Of a stretch of DNA of 64,000 nt, positions 8,588 to 17,966 are shown in pieces (within the stretch, counting starts at the first letter, position 1; each line of letters opens with the position of its first letter). The stretch is from assembly GCA_963776935.1 (NCBI GenBank), contig CAVZOP010000002.1, positions 434,001-498,000 on the forward strand, read 5' to 3'. The notes under the pieces are model-generated. The model searched no databases. It worked only from the letters and a program-made list of their open reading frames with translations, and was not told the origin of the DNA. The DNA comes from JALOLG01 sp963776935. GTDB lineage: Bacteria > Actinomycetota > Acidimicrobiia > Acidimicrobiales > Ilumatobacteraceae. The translations under genes and the position numbers were made by a program.

Positions 8588-9328
8588 ATGCCCAGAAAAC
8601 CAGGGCCGTACCACCACGGCAATCTCCGCCGCGCCGTACTCGATGCGGCCCTCGCAGTGATCTCCGAGGGCGGTGCCGACGGACTCAGTCTGCGGCAACT
8701 GGCGACCCGCATCGGCGTCTCGCACGGCGCTCCAGCGCATCACTTCGGTGACCGCGCTGGCCTGCTTACCGCCGTCGCGGCCGAGGGGTACGACTTGCTC
8801 GGCGACGCACTCGAAGTCGCCCGCGACGAGGGTGGCTTCCTTGAAGTCGGCCTGGCCTACGTCCAGTTCGCGATCGGCCACCCGGCCCACTTCCAAGTGA
8901 TGTACCAACCGACTCTGTACCGCTCCGACGACCCGGCCGTGCAAACCGCTCGAGCGAGGGCCGCCTCAGCGCTCTACGCCAGCGCCACCACGATCGGCGC
9001 CGCCGCGCCCGCGACCGACGTGGGACTCGCCGGCTGGTGTCTGATGCATGGCTTGGCGACCCTCTGGCTCGCCGGCAACCTCCGCGCCGACACCGACGAT
9101 CCGATCGCGCTCGCCCGCTCGATCGCGACGTCGACCTTCTCCTCCGCGCGTCACACGCTCCCGGCCGAGAAGGACGTCCGGCCAAGACGTCAGGACACGA
9201 ACAATAGGCGGGGGCCATACCCAACCAGTCCGCAGCAAAGATCCGCCGGCAGCGACTCGTTGACATGGACACTCCATTCCGGGCACATCGGCCCTCAAGG
9301 TAGATGTTTCGTCCGCGGCGGCGAATGA
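8588..9328 (+). CDS. TetR/AcrR-family transcriptional regulator
   Basis: N-terminal helix-turn-helix: PYHHGNLRRAVLDAALAVI, then DGLSLRQLATRIGVSHGAPA and HHFGDRAGLL. The ligand domain (GLAYVQFAIGHPAHFQVMYQ, LYRSDDPAVQ, then AGWCLMHGLATLWLAGNL) is the WHG/TetR_C_13 type, which often senses small hydrophobic compounds. The last 45 residues or so (after about 9180) are low-complexity and unlike the family, so the true end is probably nearer 9180 with a frame slip. Likely represses the divergent DoxX gene and itself. Confidence 0.85.
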   Translation: MPRKPGPYHHGNLRRAVLDAALAVISEGGADGLSLRQLATRIGVSHGAPAHHFGDRAGLLTAVAAEGYDLLGDALEVARDEGGFLEVGLAYVQFAIGHPAHFQVMYQPTLYRSDDPAVQTARARAASALYASATTIGAAAPATDVGLAGWCLMHGLATLWLAGNLRADTDDPIALARSIATSTFSSARHTLPAEKDVRPRRQDTNNRRGPYPTSPQQRSAGSDSLTWTLHSGHIGPQGRCFVRGGE

Positions 9329-10211
9329 GTGGGTTGTTCGAGGTGTGGGGCTTCGGCGACCTGGTTCGGCCAATCCTTGGTGGTGAGATCCCGCGACGAG
9401 CTTGTCCGTGGTGGTGGACACGGGAGCTACGCCTTATGTGGTTTGGTGTGGTTGGTGGGTGCCGGCCGGTCCGGCGCCACGGTGGGAACCGGCGGTCCGC
9501 CGGTCGCAGTGACGGCGGCAGGCATGAAGGGCGCCGCCGCGCCAGGTCCTGGTCTAGCGGGTGGGTGTCGTGGCGTGGTCGGTCAGGTGACGGGTGCGTT
9601 GCGTGGGCGTTGCCGTGCGCCCGGCACGGCAGCGGACTGCCACACCCAGGTGGGCATGCCGCGCATGTAGGCAGGGGTGACCCGGCGGGTCGTCCACGCC
9701 CGATGGGCGGCAATGTCCAAGCGTCGATGATCGTGGTGTTCACAGCGTCCTCGTTTAGTAGGATGAGGCGGCCGTACGGAGATCACCTTCCGGGACCTTC
9801 TCTGCCGCTGGCCGCGACGGGGCGTTGCGGACCACAGTAAGGACGGCCGATCCACAGAAGAGCTTCGAAGAGCGGTGGAGACGCCGAGCCGGCCAGGCTC
9901 ACGATCCGATCGAACAAAGTGGCGGGGGACGTAGGGCGCGGCGAAGCGAGTGGGGCCTGTCGCGCTTGGTGATCCCAACTCGGCTGGGGATGCGTCGCAC
10001 GATCCGACCGGCTGCGTGGCGGCGAGACGCTGCCCGCTGGCTCGGTGAAGATCCAAGCCCTGCGACCCGGCTCGCGGATGGCCAGATCGACACGGGTACG
10101 CCGTGGTGACGACGTCGTACACCGCCGAACGCTTGCGGGCTCGATGACCTAACGCAGCTGTCGATTGCTCATCTCCGCGGAAGTCGCTCGCCGAGCGGGC
10201 AGAATCTGTCC
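9329..10211. other. 880-base stretch without a recognisable gene
   Basis: All six frames give only proline-, arginine- or glycine-rich translations with no conserved domain. A leftward segment near 9610-9740 (RLDIAAHRAWTTRRVTPAYM, RGMPTWVWQSAAVPG) has protein-like composition but I cannot assign it. I see no tRNA, terminal inverted repeats or transposase. It may be decayed island DNA. Confidence 0.45.
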
Positions 10212-11401
10212 GTGCGGTATCGGTTCGCCGAAGGCCTGCTGGACACGACTCGTACGAGCTGTTCTGCGACGGCGAGCAGGTCCACGTCGAGCCGCAGGTG
10301 TTCGACGTGCTGGCCTTCTCGTCGGGCCGACCGCGTCGTGCACAAGACGGAGCTCCTCGATGCCGTGTGGGGGCATCAGGTCGTCGCCGAGTCGGCGTTG
10401 ACCACTCGTGTCAAGCAGCTCCGTCAAGCGGTCGGTGACAACGGGCGGGATGAGCGGATCGTGCAAACCATTCACGGCCGTGGCTACCGGTTCCATGCTC
10501 CCGTCGAGGAGTTCCCCGGTGGCCCGAGAGAACCGTTGTCGGTACCCGCGGAGCTGCGCCAGGAGATCCGCTTCTGCACGACGCCGGATCGTCCGCGCCT
10601 CGCGTGCACGACCGTCGGTACCGGTCCGCCGCTCGTGCGTGCAGCGCACTGGATCGCCCATCTCGACTACGACTGGCAGAGCCCGGTCTGGCGTCCTGGT
10701 TGGTCGGGTTGCTCGCCGGCACACATTGGTGCGCTACGACGAGCGAGGCTGTGGATTGTCGGATCGCGACGTCGACAACTTCTCGCTCGAGGCGTGGGTT
10801 CAGGATCTGGAGACCGTCGTCGACGATCTCGGTCTCGAACGCTTCCCGCTGCTTGGCGTTTCTCAAGGCGGAGCCGTCGCCGTCGCGTACGCGGCCCGGC
10901 ATGCCGAACGAGTCACCCGTCTGGTCCTCTTCGGTGCGTACACGTGTGGGCGCATACGCAGGGCGACCACCGATGGGGATCCGACAGCGAGGCAGAACTG
11001 CAGATTGAGATGGTTCGCCTTGGTTGGGGACGAGAGGACGCAGCCTTTCGCCGTTTTTCTTCACATCCAGCTTCATCCGGGACCAACGCCTCCGGAGCTG
11101 TGGGAGTCATTCGCCGAGTTGCTGCGACGCACAACGCGTCAAGCGGGAGAAAAACGGCACGCCTCTTGGAATCGTGGGCCACGATCAGATGTCAGTGAAG
11201 CCGCAGGTCGGGTGCAAGCGCCCACCTTGGTACTGCACCCTCGCGACTGATTCGCGTTCCGGTGGAACGGGGACGAGTGCTCGCCTCGCTGATCCGGAGG
11301 AACGCTTCAAGCTCCTCCCCCAGCCGCAACCATCTTCTCCGCCAGGAGATGAGCCGGCGTGGACGGAGTTCCTCGACGAAGTCGAAGCCTTCCTCGCCTG
11401 A
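10212..11401 (+). CDS. winged-helix domain fused to alpha/beta hydrolase (multiple frameshifts)
   Basis: Starts MRYRFAEGLLDTT. In a neighbouring frame the text continues YELFCDGEQVHVEPQVFDVL, then returns as VHKTELLDAVWGHQVVAESA, LTTRVKQLRQAVGD and IVQTIHGRGYRF: an OmpR/CadC-type DNA-binding domain (residues about 1-100). The rest is an alpha/beta hydrolase: VRYDERGCGLSDRD, a nucleophile elbow LLGVSQGGAVAVAYAARHAE, and a C terminus ending PAWTEFLDEVEAFLA. Such fusions occur in actinobacteria and proteobacteria and may sense a signal through the hydrolase fold. At least four indels are needed, so the gene could be dead or badly sequenced. Confidence 0.65.
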
Positions 11402-11445
11402 TCTCGCACGCGGTCTCCAAGAATCACGCGATCCCTGATCGCACA

Positions 11446-12215
11446 ATGCAGGGCATGCACGCACACATGGATGCCGACGCCTCGTCAGTCACCGGTCCAC
11501 AAGTTCACCCACACGATCCTGTGCTCGCCGGTGTCCGGGCCATCGCCCCTCTCGCCGCCGGATTGATGCCACTGGCTTTGACGGTTGGGGACTACCACAG
11601 CCGCGATCCGGACTCCCCCCGCTGGTCGGCTGGGCGTCATGAGCGACGCTGTCTGGTGCCTGGGACAGCTCCACCTGGGATCCAGATGGCCCACAGTGGC
11701 GCACCGGCAGCGATTGTGGCGTCGGGAGCAACGCTGATGGTGAACATGCAGATGGTGCTATACGGCGCTGCGATGCGCAGGTACTGGTCGAGCCCGTCGC
11801 GATGGTGGCGCCTGGGAGCCGGACACCTCATGGTGAGTCCCGTGTTCGCCATCGTCACCGACCACCATCGAAGCAAGGACGACCCGGTACGGCGTCAGAT
11901 GTTCTACCTGGCCGCAGGCCTGACGCTGTGGGTGACTTGGCTGGCGGTGCCGGCATCGGCTACGCCTTCGGCGGACTCCCGTCGGTGCCGGTACTGGCGT
12001 TGCTGAGTCCACTGGTGATCCTCAGCCTGGCGCTGCGCGCCGTCCGCGACACCCCCACGCTAGCCGCACTGATCGTGGCCTCGACCATCGCGGTCGCTGG
12101 GCGGCCTGCCGTACGACCTCGGCACGGTGTTTGCCGGCATGACGGGCATCGCCACCGGCCTCGTGGTCAGTGGAGTCGCTGGCACCGACGCAACCGCCGG
12201 AGGTCTGCGGCAATG
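11446..12215 (+). CDS. azlC: AzlC-family branched-chain amino acid exporter subunit (frameshifted)
   Basis: Segments in several frames spell an AzlC protein: GVRAIAPLAAGLMPLALTVG, AHSGAPAAIVASGATLMVNM with QMVLYGAAMRRYW, then LGAGHLMVSPVFAIVTDHH, DDPVRRQMFYLAAGLTLWVT, GIGYAFGGLPSVP and LALLSPLVILSLALRAVRDT. AzlC is the large membrane subunit of the AzlCD pair, which exports branched-chain or analogue amino acids. About four frame changes are needed. The downstream AzlD fragment confirms the identification. Probably a damaged island gene unless the sequence is faulty. Confidence 0.65.
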
Positions 12216-12523
12216 GCCACGTGGTTCACCCTCATCGCGACGAGTGCCTTGACTCTCGCACTCAGGAGCCAGGGCCGTCGCTGATCGACAGCCGTGCCAA
12301 GCTTCCCACGTTCGTGCAGCACGCCAACCGCTCCGCCGGCTCCGGCGTTGATGGGTGCCCTTGCCAGCCGCAGTGTCGCAACCCAGGCGACTCGACGACC
12401 GACGTCATGCCGGTGCTCGCCGCAGTCGCTGCCGCCGTGCCGGTGGCCCTGCGGACACGCTCGATGGCGTTGCCGATCGTCGCCGGCGTCGCAGTGTTCA
12501 TGCTTACGGCCGCCCTCCGCTGA
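12213..12523 (+). CDS. azlD: AzlD-family small exporter subunit (frameshifted)
   Basis: Starts at ATG 12213 (MATWFTLIATSALTLALRSQ), with LPTFVQHA in a second frame, ASRSVATQA in a third, and VMPVLAAVAAAVPVALRTRS, MALPIVAGVAVFMLTAALR at the end. AzlD is the roughly 100-residue partner of AzlC and always lies directly downstream, as here. Three indels are needed within 310 bases. Confidence 0.6.
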
Positions 12524-12949
12524 GATCGGCGAGGACACAAGCCAGAATACAACGACTCGTCATCGCCCGAGGGATCTCCCCGAAGCAGCGCGCAAGGCAC
12601 GTCCGCGAGCCGGCATTCCCGGGCACCTGGCTGGGACGTTATGCCCGCGTTACTGGACAGGGCAGCAGTGCGTTCCGACGCCGGGGCGGGAGTGGCCCCC
12701 CAGCGAGCCCGGCCACCGCGTTCGGTTGCGGCGGCTCGCCGTGACTTCCGGCGTTCGAGGGCAAGGGCACTGCGGCGCCACGATTACCGGATGCCGATAT
12801 CGGACTGTGAGGCGGGCGCCCACGGATGGGGTCCAGCGCGAGCGGTTACACGAGCCGAACGGGGCGGCGAAGCGGTCTGGGCGCGGCTTGATAGACGCCG
12901 TGGCGGGAAGGAGCGGCGCCTGCCGTTGGGTAAGACGTCGCGGCTCGGG
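12524..12949. other. stretch without a recognisable gene
   Basis: Rightward translations are arginine-rich and carry no known motif. Leftward, the SMP-30 frame stays open here but no longer resembles that family. I see no RNA gene or repeat. Confidence 0.4.
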
Positions 12950-13886
12950 GCGTCTATCTGACACTGCCGGGTAAGTGGCGCCGCTGCAGTTCAGCCTGAG
13001 GGTGTAGAGGGTCATCGTCGCAGTGATGAACAGGTGGTTGCGCTGGGGCCAACCGAAGGCGAGGTTGGAGACGACCTCGGGCACGTGCAGCTTGCCGAGC
13101 AAGGTGCCGTGCGGGTCGAAGCAGTGCAGCCCGTCAGCTGTCGCCACGGCCCACACGCGCCCCCGACCGTCGAGCCGGGAGCAAGTCGAACGATCCGGCG
13201 TCGCAGTCGGCGAAGACGTCACCGCCGGAAAGGGAGCCGTCGTCATCGAGGTCGAAGCGCCGGATGTGTCGGCGGCGGGTGTCGGCGACGTAGAGCTGCT
13301 GCTCGTCGCAGCTGAAGGCGAGCCCGTTCGGCCGATCGAAGTCATCGGCGACGATCTGGACGTCACCGGATGGGTCGATGCGGTACACGTGACATCCGCC
13401 GACCTCGCTTTGCGCCAGATGGCCCTCGTAGTCGCTGTCAATGCCGTAGCTGGGATCGGTGAACCAGACCGTCCCGTCGGCCCGCTCGACGACATCGTTG
13501 GGGCTGTTGAGCCGTCGGCCCTGATGGTGCGACGCCAGTGGTGTCGCTGCCATCGTGCTCGGTGCGGGCGACTGGCGGTGCCCGTGCTGACACGACGCCA
13601 CGCGTCCGGCCCGGTCGAGGGTTCGGCCGTTGGTGTAGCCGGCTGGTTGGCGGAACGCGCCGACGGCGCCGGTGGTCTCGTCCCAGCGCAGCACTCGATC
13701 GTTCGGGATGTCGCTGAACAACACATAGCGGCCGGCAGGGACGTACACCGGCCCCTCGAGCCAGCGACCGGCGCAGAACAGCATGACCATACGGGCATCG
13801 CCGTCCACGCCGGCGAAGCGGTCGTCGAGCAGTTCGAACCTCGCCGGCACGGTACGCGGCGCATGGGCGGAGAGGTCGATGACCAT
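12950..13886 (-). CDS. SMP-30/gluconolactonase-like protein (frameshifted)
   Basis: Six-bladed beta-propeller family that hydrolyses sugar lactones with a bound divalent metal. Visible: FCAGRWLEGPVYVPAG with the metal-ligand glutamate, LFSDIPNDRVLRWDE, LNSPNDVVERADGTVWFTDP (metal-ligand asparagine), DFDRPNGLAFSCDEQQLYVA, then in a second frame DGRGRVWAVATADGLHCFDP and SNLAFGWPQRNHLFITAT. Breaks lie near 13170 and in the 13550-13590 region. It converges on the island remnants and has no obvious partner. The end is approximate, because the frame stays open past the last homologous residues. Confidence 0.7.
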
Positions 13887-14615
13887 CGCGTGACCCTATC
13901 CGTGGTCCACAGGCGACACGGTGCGTGCCGCGACCGGCACAGGGTGCCGGCGGCTCGGCACGTGTGGCTTGCTCAGGCGAGCGGTGACGCCGCCGAACCG
14001 GCCGCCAGGCTGGCGACGACGGCCATCGTCAGCGACCGCCGGCCACGGGCGACGACGAGACCGGAAATCCGCGTGGTGACGGTCAAGTCCTGGCGATGGT
14101 GCGAGCAGGCTCGACGCGACAAGCGCACCGAAGGAGGCGGCGACCAGCGGCGCCGACGTCGCTGGTCAGGATCCAACGCCACGCGTGATCGGTACGAGAC
14201 GAAGCCGGTCGTCGAGGACAAGAAACTACCGGACGCTCACGCCGAAGCAGAAGCCCGAGATCCGTGACCCGGTACTGGTTTCAACACTGGGCGACAGGCG
14301 GCGCGCCAGATCCTCGCCGTGATGCGCTACCCGGCGGACCTGACCGTGCGGAGGTAACCGCACAGATCAGGGCCACGGAGCCGACGTTGTGGGACGTGAT
14401 TGGCGCGACGCTCGGTCGGTGGTCGAGGAGGTCCTCGAGAACGTCGCCCGTCGCGAGGGGTGAATCGGAACGACGGCCGCATTCGTGCCGGTTCGGCGCC
14501 AGTCGTTTGTTGTTCGTGCTCTGTCGTGTGACAACATCAGGTCGCGCGAACCATTCCGGGTCACCGTGCTGAGTGCGCTGGCCTGAACAATCGTCGACCG
14601 CGCCGGCTCCACGAA
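13887..14615. other. 730-base stretch without a recognisable gene
   Basis: Only short, composition-biased frames occur. A rightward bit near 14420-14463 (SVVEEVLENVARREG, then stop) looks protein-like but is too short to name. No RNA, repeat or mobile-element end is seen. It probably belongs to the decayed part of the island. Confidence 0.4.
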
Positions 14616-15345
14616 TTGGCCAGCGACCACCTGTTCTCATTGGCGATAGCGGACGATCGCCGCCCGTCACTATTACGGGTGATAACGGCCCGGCTCCCAG
14701 GCCGAGCGACCTACGGATGCGGATCAGTTAGCCAGCGCCTGATGGTCGACGCGCTCGCCGGTCACTTCGACGACGTCGCTCGTGGTGGGGAACGGTTCCG
14801 CCTTGCCCGGGAACGGGCGGGACGGCCGCCCGCCCGCGGCCTGGCTCGGGCTACCCACGCCGTGGCGGTGGTGCACGGCATGCTCGGCGACGAGGAGCGC
14901 CGCACCGAATGGCTCCGCATCACCGTCGAGCTCGGCGAATCGCCGGAACGTCTGGCCGGGTGTGCGATGGGATGGGCGCCGACGTTCGACGCCCTCCTCG
15001 CGCTCCATCGGGGTGACCCTGTCGCCGCCGTGCGCCGCCTCAGCGCTGACCTCGACGACTCACAGGTGTGGGGGTTCTGGAACACCGGGCTGTGGCGGCC
15101 CTGGTACGCGGCATTGTGGGCCGAGGCAGGCCGTGCTCGCCGATCATCCTGATGCGGCCTCACGCCTCGAGCGCAGCCGTTACGCAGCCCGTGACAACCC
15201 GATCGCATCGGCCATCGTCGAGCGTGCCGCCGCGGTCGCAACCGGCGACCACGACGCCCTCGAACGATGCGCGACCACCTTCGCCGGGCTCGGCTGCCCG
15301 TACCAGCATCTACGGTCGCGGACGATTGCAGCGCATCTTCGCTGA
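14616..15345 (+). pseudogene. C-terminal remnant of an ATPase regulator (LuxR/AfsR type)
   Basis: About 240 residues of helical repeat sequence: AVAVVHGMLGDEERRTEWLR, WGFWNTGLWRPWYAALWAEA, then after a frame change near 15130 VLADHPDAASRLERSRYAAR and ALERCATTFAGLGCPYQ. The last motif parallels the first gene of the window (FRRMGCPYEAASAL) and marks the TPR tail of LuxR/SARP-type ATPase regulators. There is no ATPase domain upstream and no LuxR domain downstream. The fragment ends 70 bases before the tRNA-Val remnant, so it may have been cut by integration or deletion at that junction. Confidence 0.55.
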
Positions 15346-15415
15346 CCCCATGACCGACCAGCTCGATCCGCGATCCGAGCACAGCCAGTAAGTACATCCG
15401 CGACGGAGCCGCTGG

Positions 15416-15461
15416 ACGTTCACACCGTGGAAGTCGGGGGATGGACCCCCATCGCCCACCA
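15416..15461 (+). repeat. diverged tRNA-Val 3' fragment (anticodon loop to CCA), internal att-like copy
   Basis: The bases ACGTTCACACCGTGG and ATCGCCCACCA are identical to tRNA-Val(CAC). Between them the T arm reads GGGGG/CCCCC instead of ATGGG/CCCGT, and the T loop is two bases short. Nothing 5' of the anticodon stem resembles the tRNA, so it is not a working gene. Same orientation as the left and right copies. Confidence 0.7.
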
Positions 15462-15607
15462 CGCCAAGGCTCAGCGCCTGCTTCGTGACGGACACCTCCC
15501 GCCGTTGGGTTAGATTCGTCTCGCTGGGATCGGGGGCGACCAGCCGGGCGACTGGGGGATGTCGCCGCGAAACCGGGCCTCGTCCAACTCACGTCCAAGG
15601 GGGCACG

Positions 15608-16234
15608 ATGTACATCTTCAACCGCTCGACCACGCTCAACCGGCACCGATTGGTGGAGGCCACGGGTGCGGCCGTCGAAGTGGCCGGCATGGTCACCGAG
15701 ATCACCGGCATGGCGGTCTCGGTGTTCGCCACGCGCTACGGCCAACCACTCAACACGATCGGGTGGAGCACCCGCCTCGAGTCGCAGGCCGAACTGCAGG
15801 CGGCCACCGACAAGCTGATCGCCAACGAGGACTACCTCGGATGGGTCTCATCGCACACCGAGTTGTTCGAGGACGCCCCGAGCGACCAGCTCTCGACCGT
15901 CGTGTCGTCCACGCTGGCCGGCGAGCCGAAGCGCTTCTACACGTTGCTCACCGCGGCGGCGGCGAACGGTCGGTTGGCTGACGCAGTCGCGTTCGGTGTG
16001 CGCGCCCAGCAGTTCGTTGCCGAAGCGACCGGGATGGCCACGGCCTTCCTGAGCGGCGTCTACGGCGCCTTCGGCACCGTGGCCTGGCTCACCGGCGCCG
16101 ACACGATGGGCGAGCTCGACGACCTGGTCGCGATGCAGATGACCAACGCGGACTACCACACCCTCGTCGCCGAGGCCGGTCCGCTGTTCCTCCCGGGCTC
16201 GGGCACGACAGGGCTCATCGAGAAGATCAACTGA
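15608..16234 (+). CDS. internally duplicated alpha/beta-barrel (NIPSNAP-like) protein, function unknown
   Basis: 208 residues from ATG 15608 with an AGGGGGC ribosome site. Two halves of about 95 residues share layout: HRLVEATGAAVEVAGMVTEI, AVSVFATRYGQPLNTIGWST, LIANEDYLGWVSS against FGVRAQQFVAEATGMATAFL, GVYGAFGTVAWLTG, MTNADYHTLVAEA. The alternation of one long helix and paired strands, with xxDYxxxV at the same place in each half, suggests two fused dimeric ferredoxin-like barrels. No catalytic residues can be pointed to. It stands alone directly after the tRNA-Val remnant. Confidence 0.6.
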   Translation: MYIFNRSTTLNRHRLVEATGAAVEVAGMVTEITGMAVSVFATRYGQPLNTIGWSTRLESQAELQAATDKLIANEDYLGWVSSHTELFEDAPSDQLSTVVSSTLAGEPKRFYTLLTAAAANGRLADAVAFGVRAQQFVAEATGMATAFLSGVYGAFGTVAWLTGADTMGELDDLVAMQMTNADYHTLVAEAGPLFLPGSGTTGLIEKIN

Positions 16235-16334
16235 GCCCGTAGCGGCGGCTCGGTCCATCCGTCCATCGACCGCACAACCAGCGTGGCGTACGAGCCGCAG
16301 GAGACTGCGTCGCACGTCGTCTCCGAGTTGGGGA

Positions 16335-16607
16335 CTACCTGGTGAAGGCGGTGTGGAGCGGGTAGTACCTGCGGTCGGGGATGATCTCAGGCGGGAGGTT
16401 GGGCTTGACGTTCTCGTCGAACCACTTCTGGCCGTCCTCTTCGGACTCCCAGATCTCGACGACGCGCCAACCCCCGGTCGGACCGGGCCCGCCGGCGTGG
16501 GAGATGAAGCCACTGGCGGCGCGCATCAGAGGCGTCATCTGGCCGATCATTCCGGCGTAGATCTCCTCGGTGAGGTTCGGCACTTCGCCGATCATCAGGA
16601 CTGGCAT
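16335..16607 (-). CDS. small ABM-like alpha/beta-barrel protein
   Basis: A 90-residue protein beginning MPVLMIGEVPNLTEEIYAGM. The run FISHAGGPGPTGGWRVVEIW, ESEEDGQKWFDENVKP is typical of antibiotic-biosynthesis-monooxygenase-like small proteins in actinobacteria, which form dimeric barrels; many have no proven reaction. It points left with no close partner. Confidence 0.65.
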   Translation of the reverse strand: MPVLMIGEVPNLTEEIYAGMIGQMTPLMRAASGFISHAGGPGPTGGWRVVEIWESEEDGQKWFDENVKPNLPPEIIPDRRYYPLHTAFTR

Positions 16608-16834
16608 CGGCAGCTCCCTTCGTCCGGTGTGTCGGATGCTACAAGCATCGGAACCCGAGCTCTGCGCCTCCGTCGCATCGATCGGCGGACGGTCCCGAAC
16701 GCGGCACAGATCGACACACCGAAGAGTGCACCGGCGTTCCGCTCACATCGGCGGAGAAGTGAGTTTCGGCCCTAGCGTCGGAGGCCGCTCGCGCCCACCC
16801 TGGTCGAAGGAAGCGACAGAAAGGTATCGACGAG

Positions 16835-17458
16835 ATGAACACCACCCCGAGTGGTGACGCCCGCCCGATCGGCTCCGCCTATCCGGCGTCGTTCACCTTC
16901 GATCCTCCGGACCGCGTCGCCAATTGGCGACCGCTCGTGCACTGGCTGCTCGCCATACCTCACCTGGCGATCCTCCACGCCCTGCAAACGGTGACCGAGG
17001 TGCTATCGATCGTGTCGTGGTTCTCGATCGTGTTCACGGGCAAGGTGCCCGCTGGCATCGTCAACTTCCAATCGATGGCGATGCGCTACTCGTTGCGCAC
17101 GTGGAGCTACGTGCTGTTCATCCGCGAGGAGTACCCGCCGTTCGGCTTCGTGTCCGCGGCTGCCGACTCTGGTGAGGACGCACGCCTGCGGGTGGACTTC
17201 GCACCGCAGCTGGAGGACCGCAACCGGTTGACCGTGGCGTTCCGGCTGATCCTCGTGATCCCGCACTTCGTCGTGCTGGCTGCGCTCACCATCGCCGCGT
17301 TCGTCGTGAGCATCGTCGGGTTCTTTGCCGTGCTGTTCACCGGCCGATGGCCGGCCGGTGCACGCCAATTCGTGCTCGGCGTCGTCCGCTGGTGGTTGCG
17401 CGTGCAGTCGTACCTCGTCCTGCTGCACGACGAATACCCGCCCTTCTCGTTGAGCTGA
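16835..17458 (+). CDS. DUF4389 membrane protein (duplicated domain)
   Basis: 207 residues with two DUF4389 units: RVANWRPLVHWLLAIPHLAI with VPAGIVNFQSMAMRYSLRTW and REEYPPFGF, then NRLTVAFRLILVIPHFVVLA with WPAGARQFVLGVVRWWLRVQ and HDEYPPFSL. About four membrane helices. The family is widespread in actinobacteria and of unknown function. The repeated YPPF signature closes each unit. Confidence 0.8.
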   Translation: MNTTPSGDARPIGSAYPASFTFDPPDRVANWRPLVHWLLAIPHLAILHALQTVTEVLSIVSWFSIVFTGKVPAGIVNFQSMAMRYSLRTWSYVLFIREEYPPFGFVSAAADSGEDARLRVDFAPQLEDRNRLTVAFRLILVIPHFVVLAALTIAAFVVSIVGFFAVLFTGRWPAGARQFVLGVVRWWLRVQSYLVLLHDEYPPFSLS

Positions 17459-17552
17459 CGGCCGCACAGCCGAGCGCGCGAGCAATTCTCGACGAACTCT
17501 CCGACGCGGTTCGCCGTGGCGCGTGCCATGGCTCGCACGACGAGACGACAAC

Positions 17553-17945
17553 TCAGGCCAGTAGTTGAGCCTTCTGGGCATCGAACTCGGCGTCGCTGAG
17601 CACACCCTGGTCACGAAGACTCGCGAGCTTGGCGATCTCGTCGGCCGAGCCGCGCGAACCGGCCGTGCCGGGCGCGTACCGATCGAATGCGGCGTGCCGG
17701 AACCATGCTTCGTCCAAGGAGCGCTGCGACATCGACCTGCCTCGCGCGATGACGTATACGAACACGCCGAGAAATGGCAAGAAGATCACGAAGATGATCC
17801 AGATCGTCTTTGCCAAGCCGCCCAGGTCGGCGCTGCGGAGGATGTCGTCCAAGACCCTGAACAGCAGCATGAACCAGATGATCCAGAGAAAGAAGATCAA
17901 CATGGTCCAAAAGAGCGCTAGGAGCGGAAAGTCATACGCCAACAT
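17553..17945 (-). CDS. PLDc_N membrane protein with C-terminal SHOCT motif
   Basis: 130 residues. Two membrane helices (LLALFWTMLIFFLWIIWFML and LAKTIWIIFVIFLPFLGVFV) with the VIARGRSM that ends PLDc_N-type modules, then a linker, and a SHOCT-type end (DEIAKLASLRDQGVLSDAEF, DAQKAQLLA) with its usual two short helices. The gene starts 21 bases after the stop of the MFS gene and is probably co-transcribed. The family's role is unclear; SHOCT often mediates oligomerisation. Confidence 0.8.
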   Translation of the reverse strand: MLAYDFPLLALFWTMLIFFLWIIWFMLLFRVLDDILRSADLGGLAKTIWIIFVIFLPFLGVFVYVIARGRSMSQRSLDEAWFRHAAFDRYAPGTAGSRGSADEIAKLASLRDQGVLSDAEFDAQKAQLLA

Positions 17946-17966
17946 GCTCGACTCCTTTCGTTCACC

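Noticed and set aside
9329..10211. Possible insertion sequence or integrase remnant near the island centre
   Set aside because: No DDE, HUH or tyrosine recombinase motif and no terminal inverted repeats could be found in any frame.
15416..15461. Second tRNA-Val gene
   Set aside because: No acceptor 5' strand or D arm, and the T loop is two bases short; only a 3' fragment.
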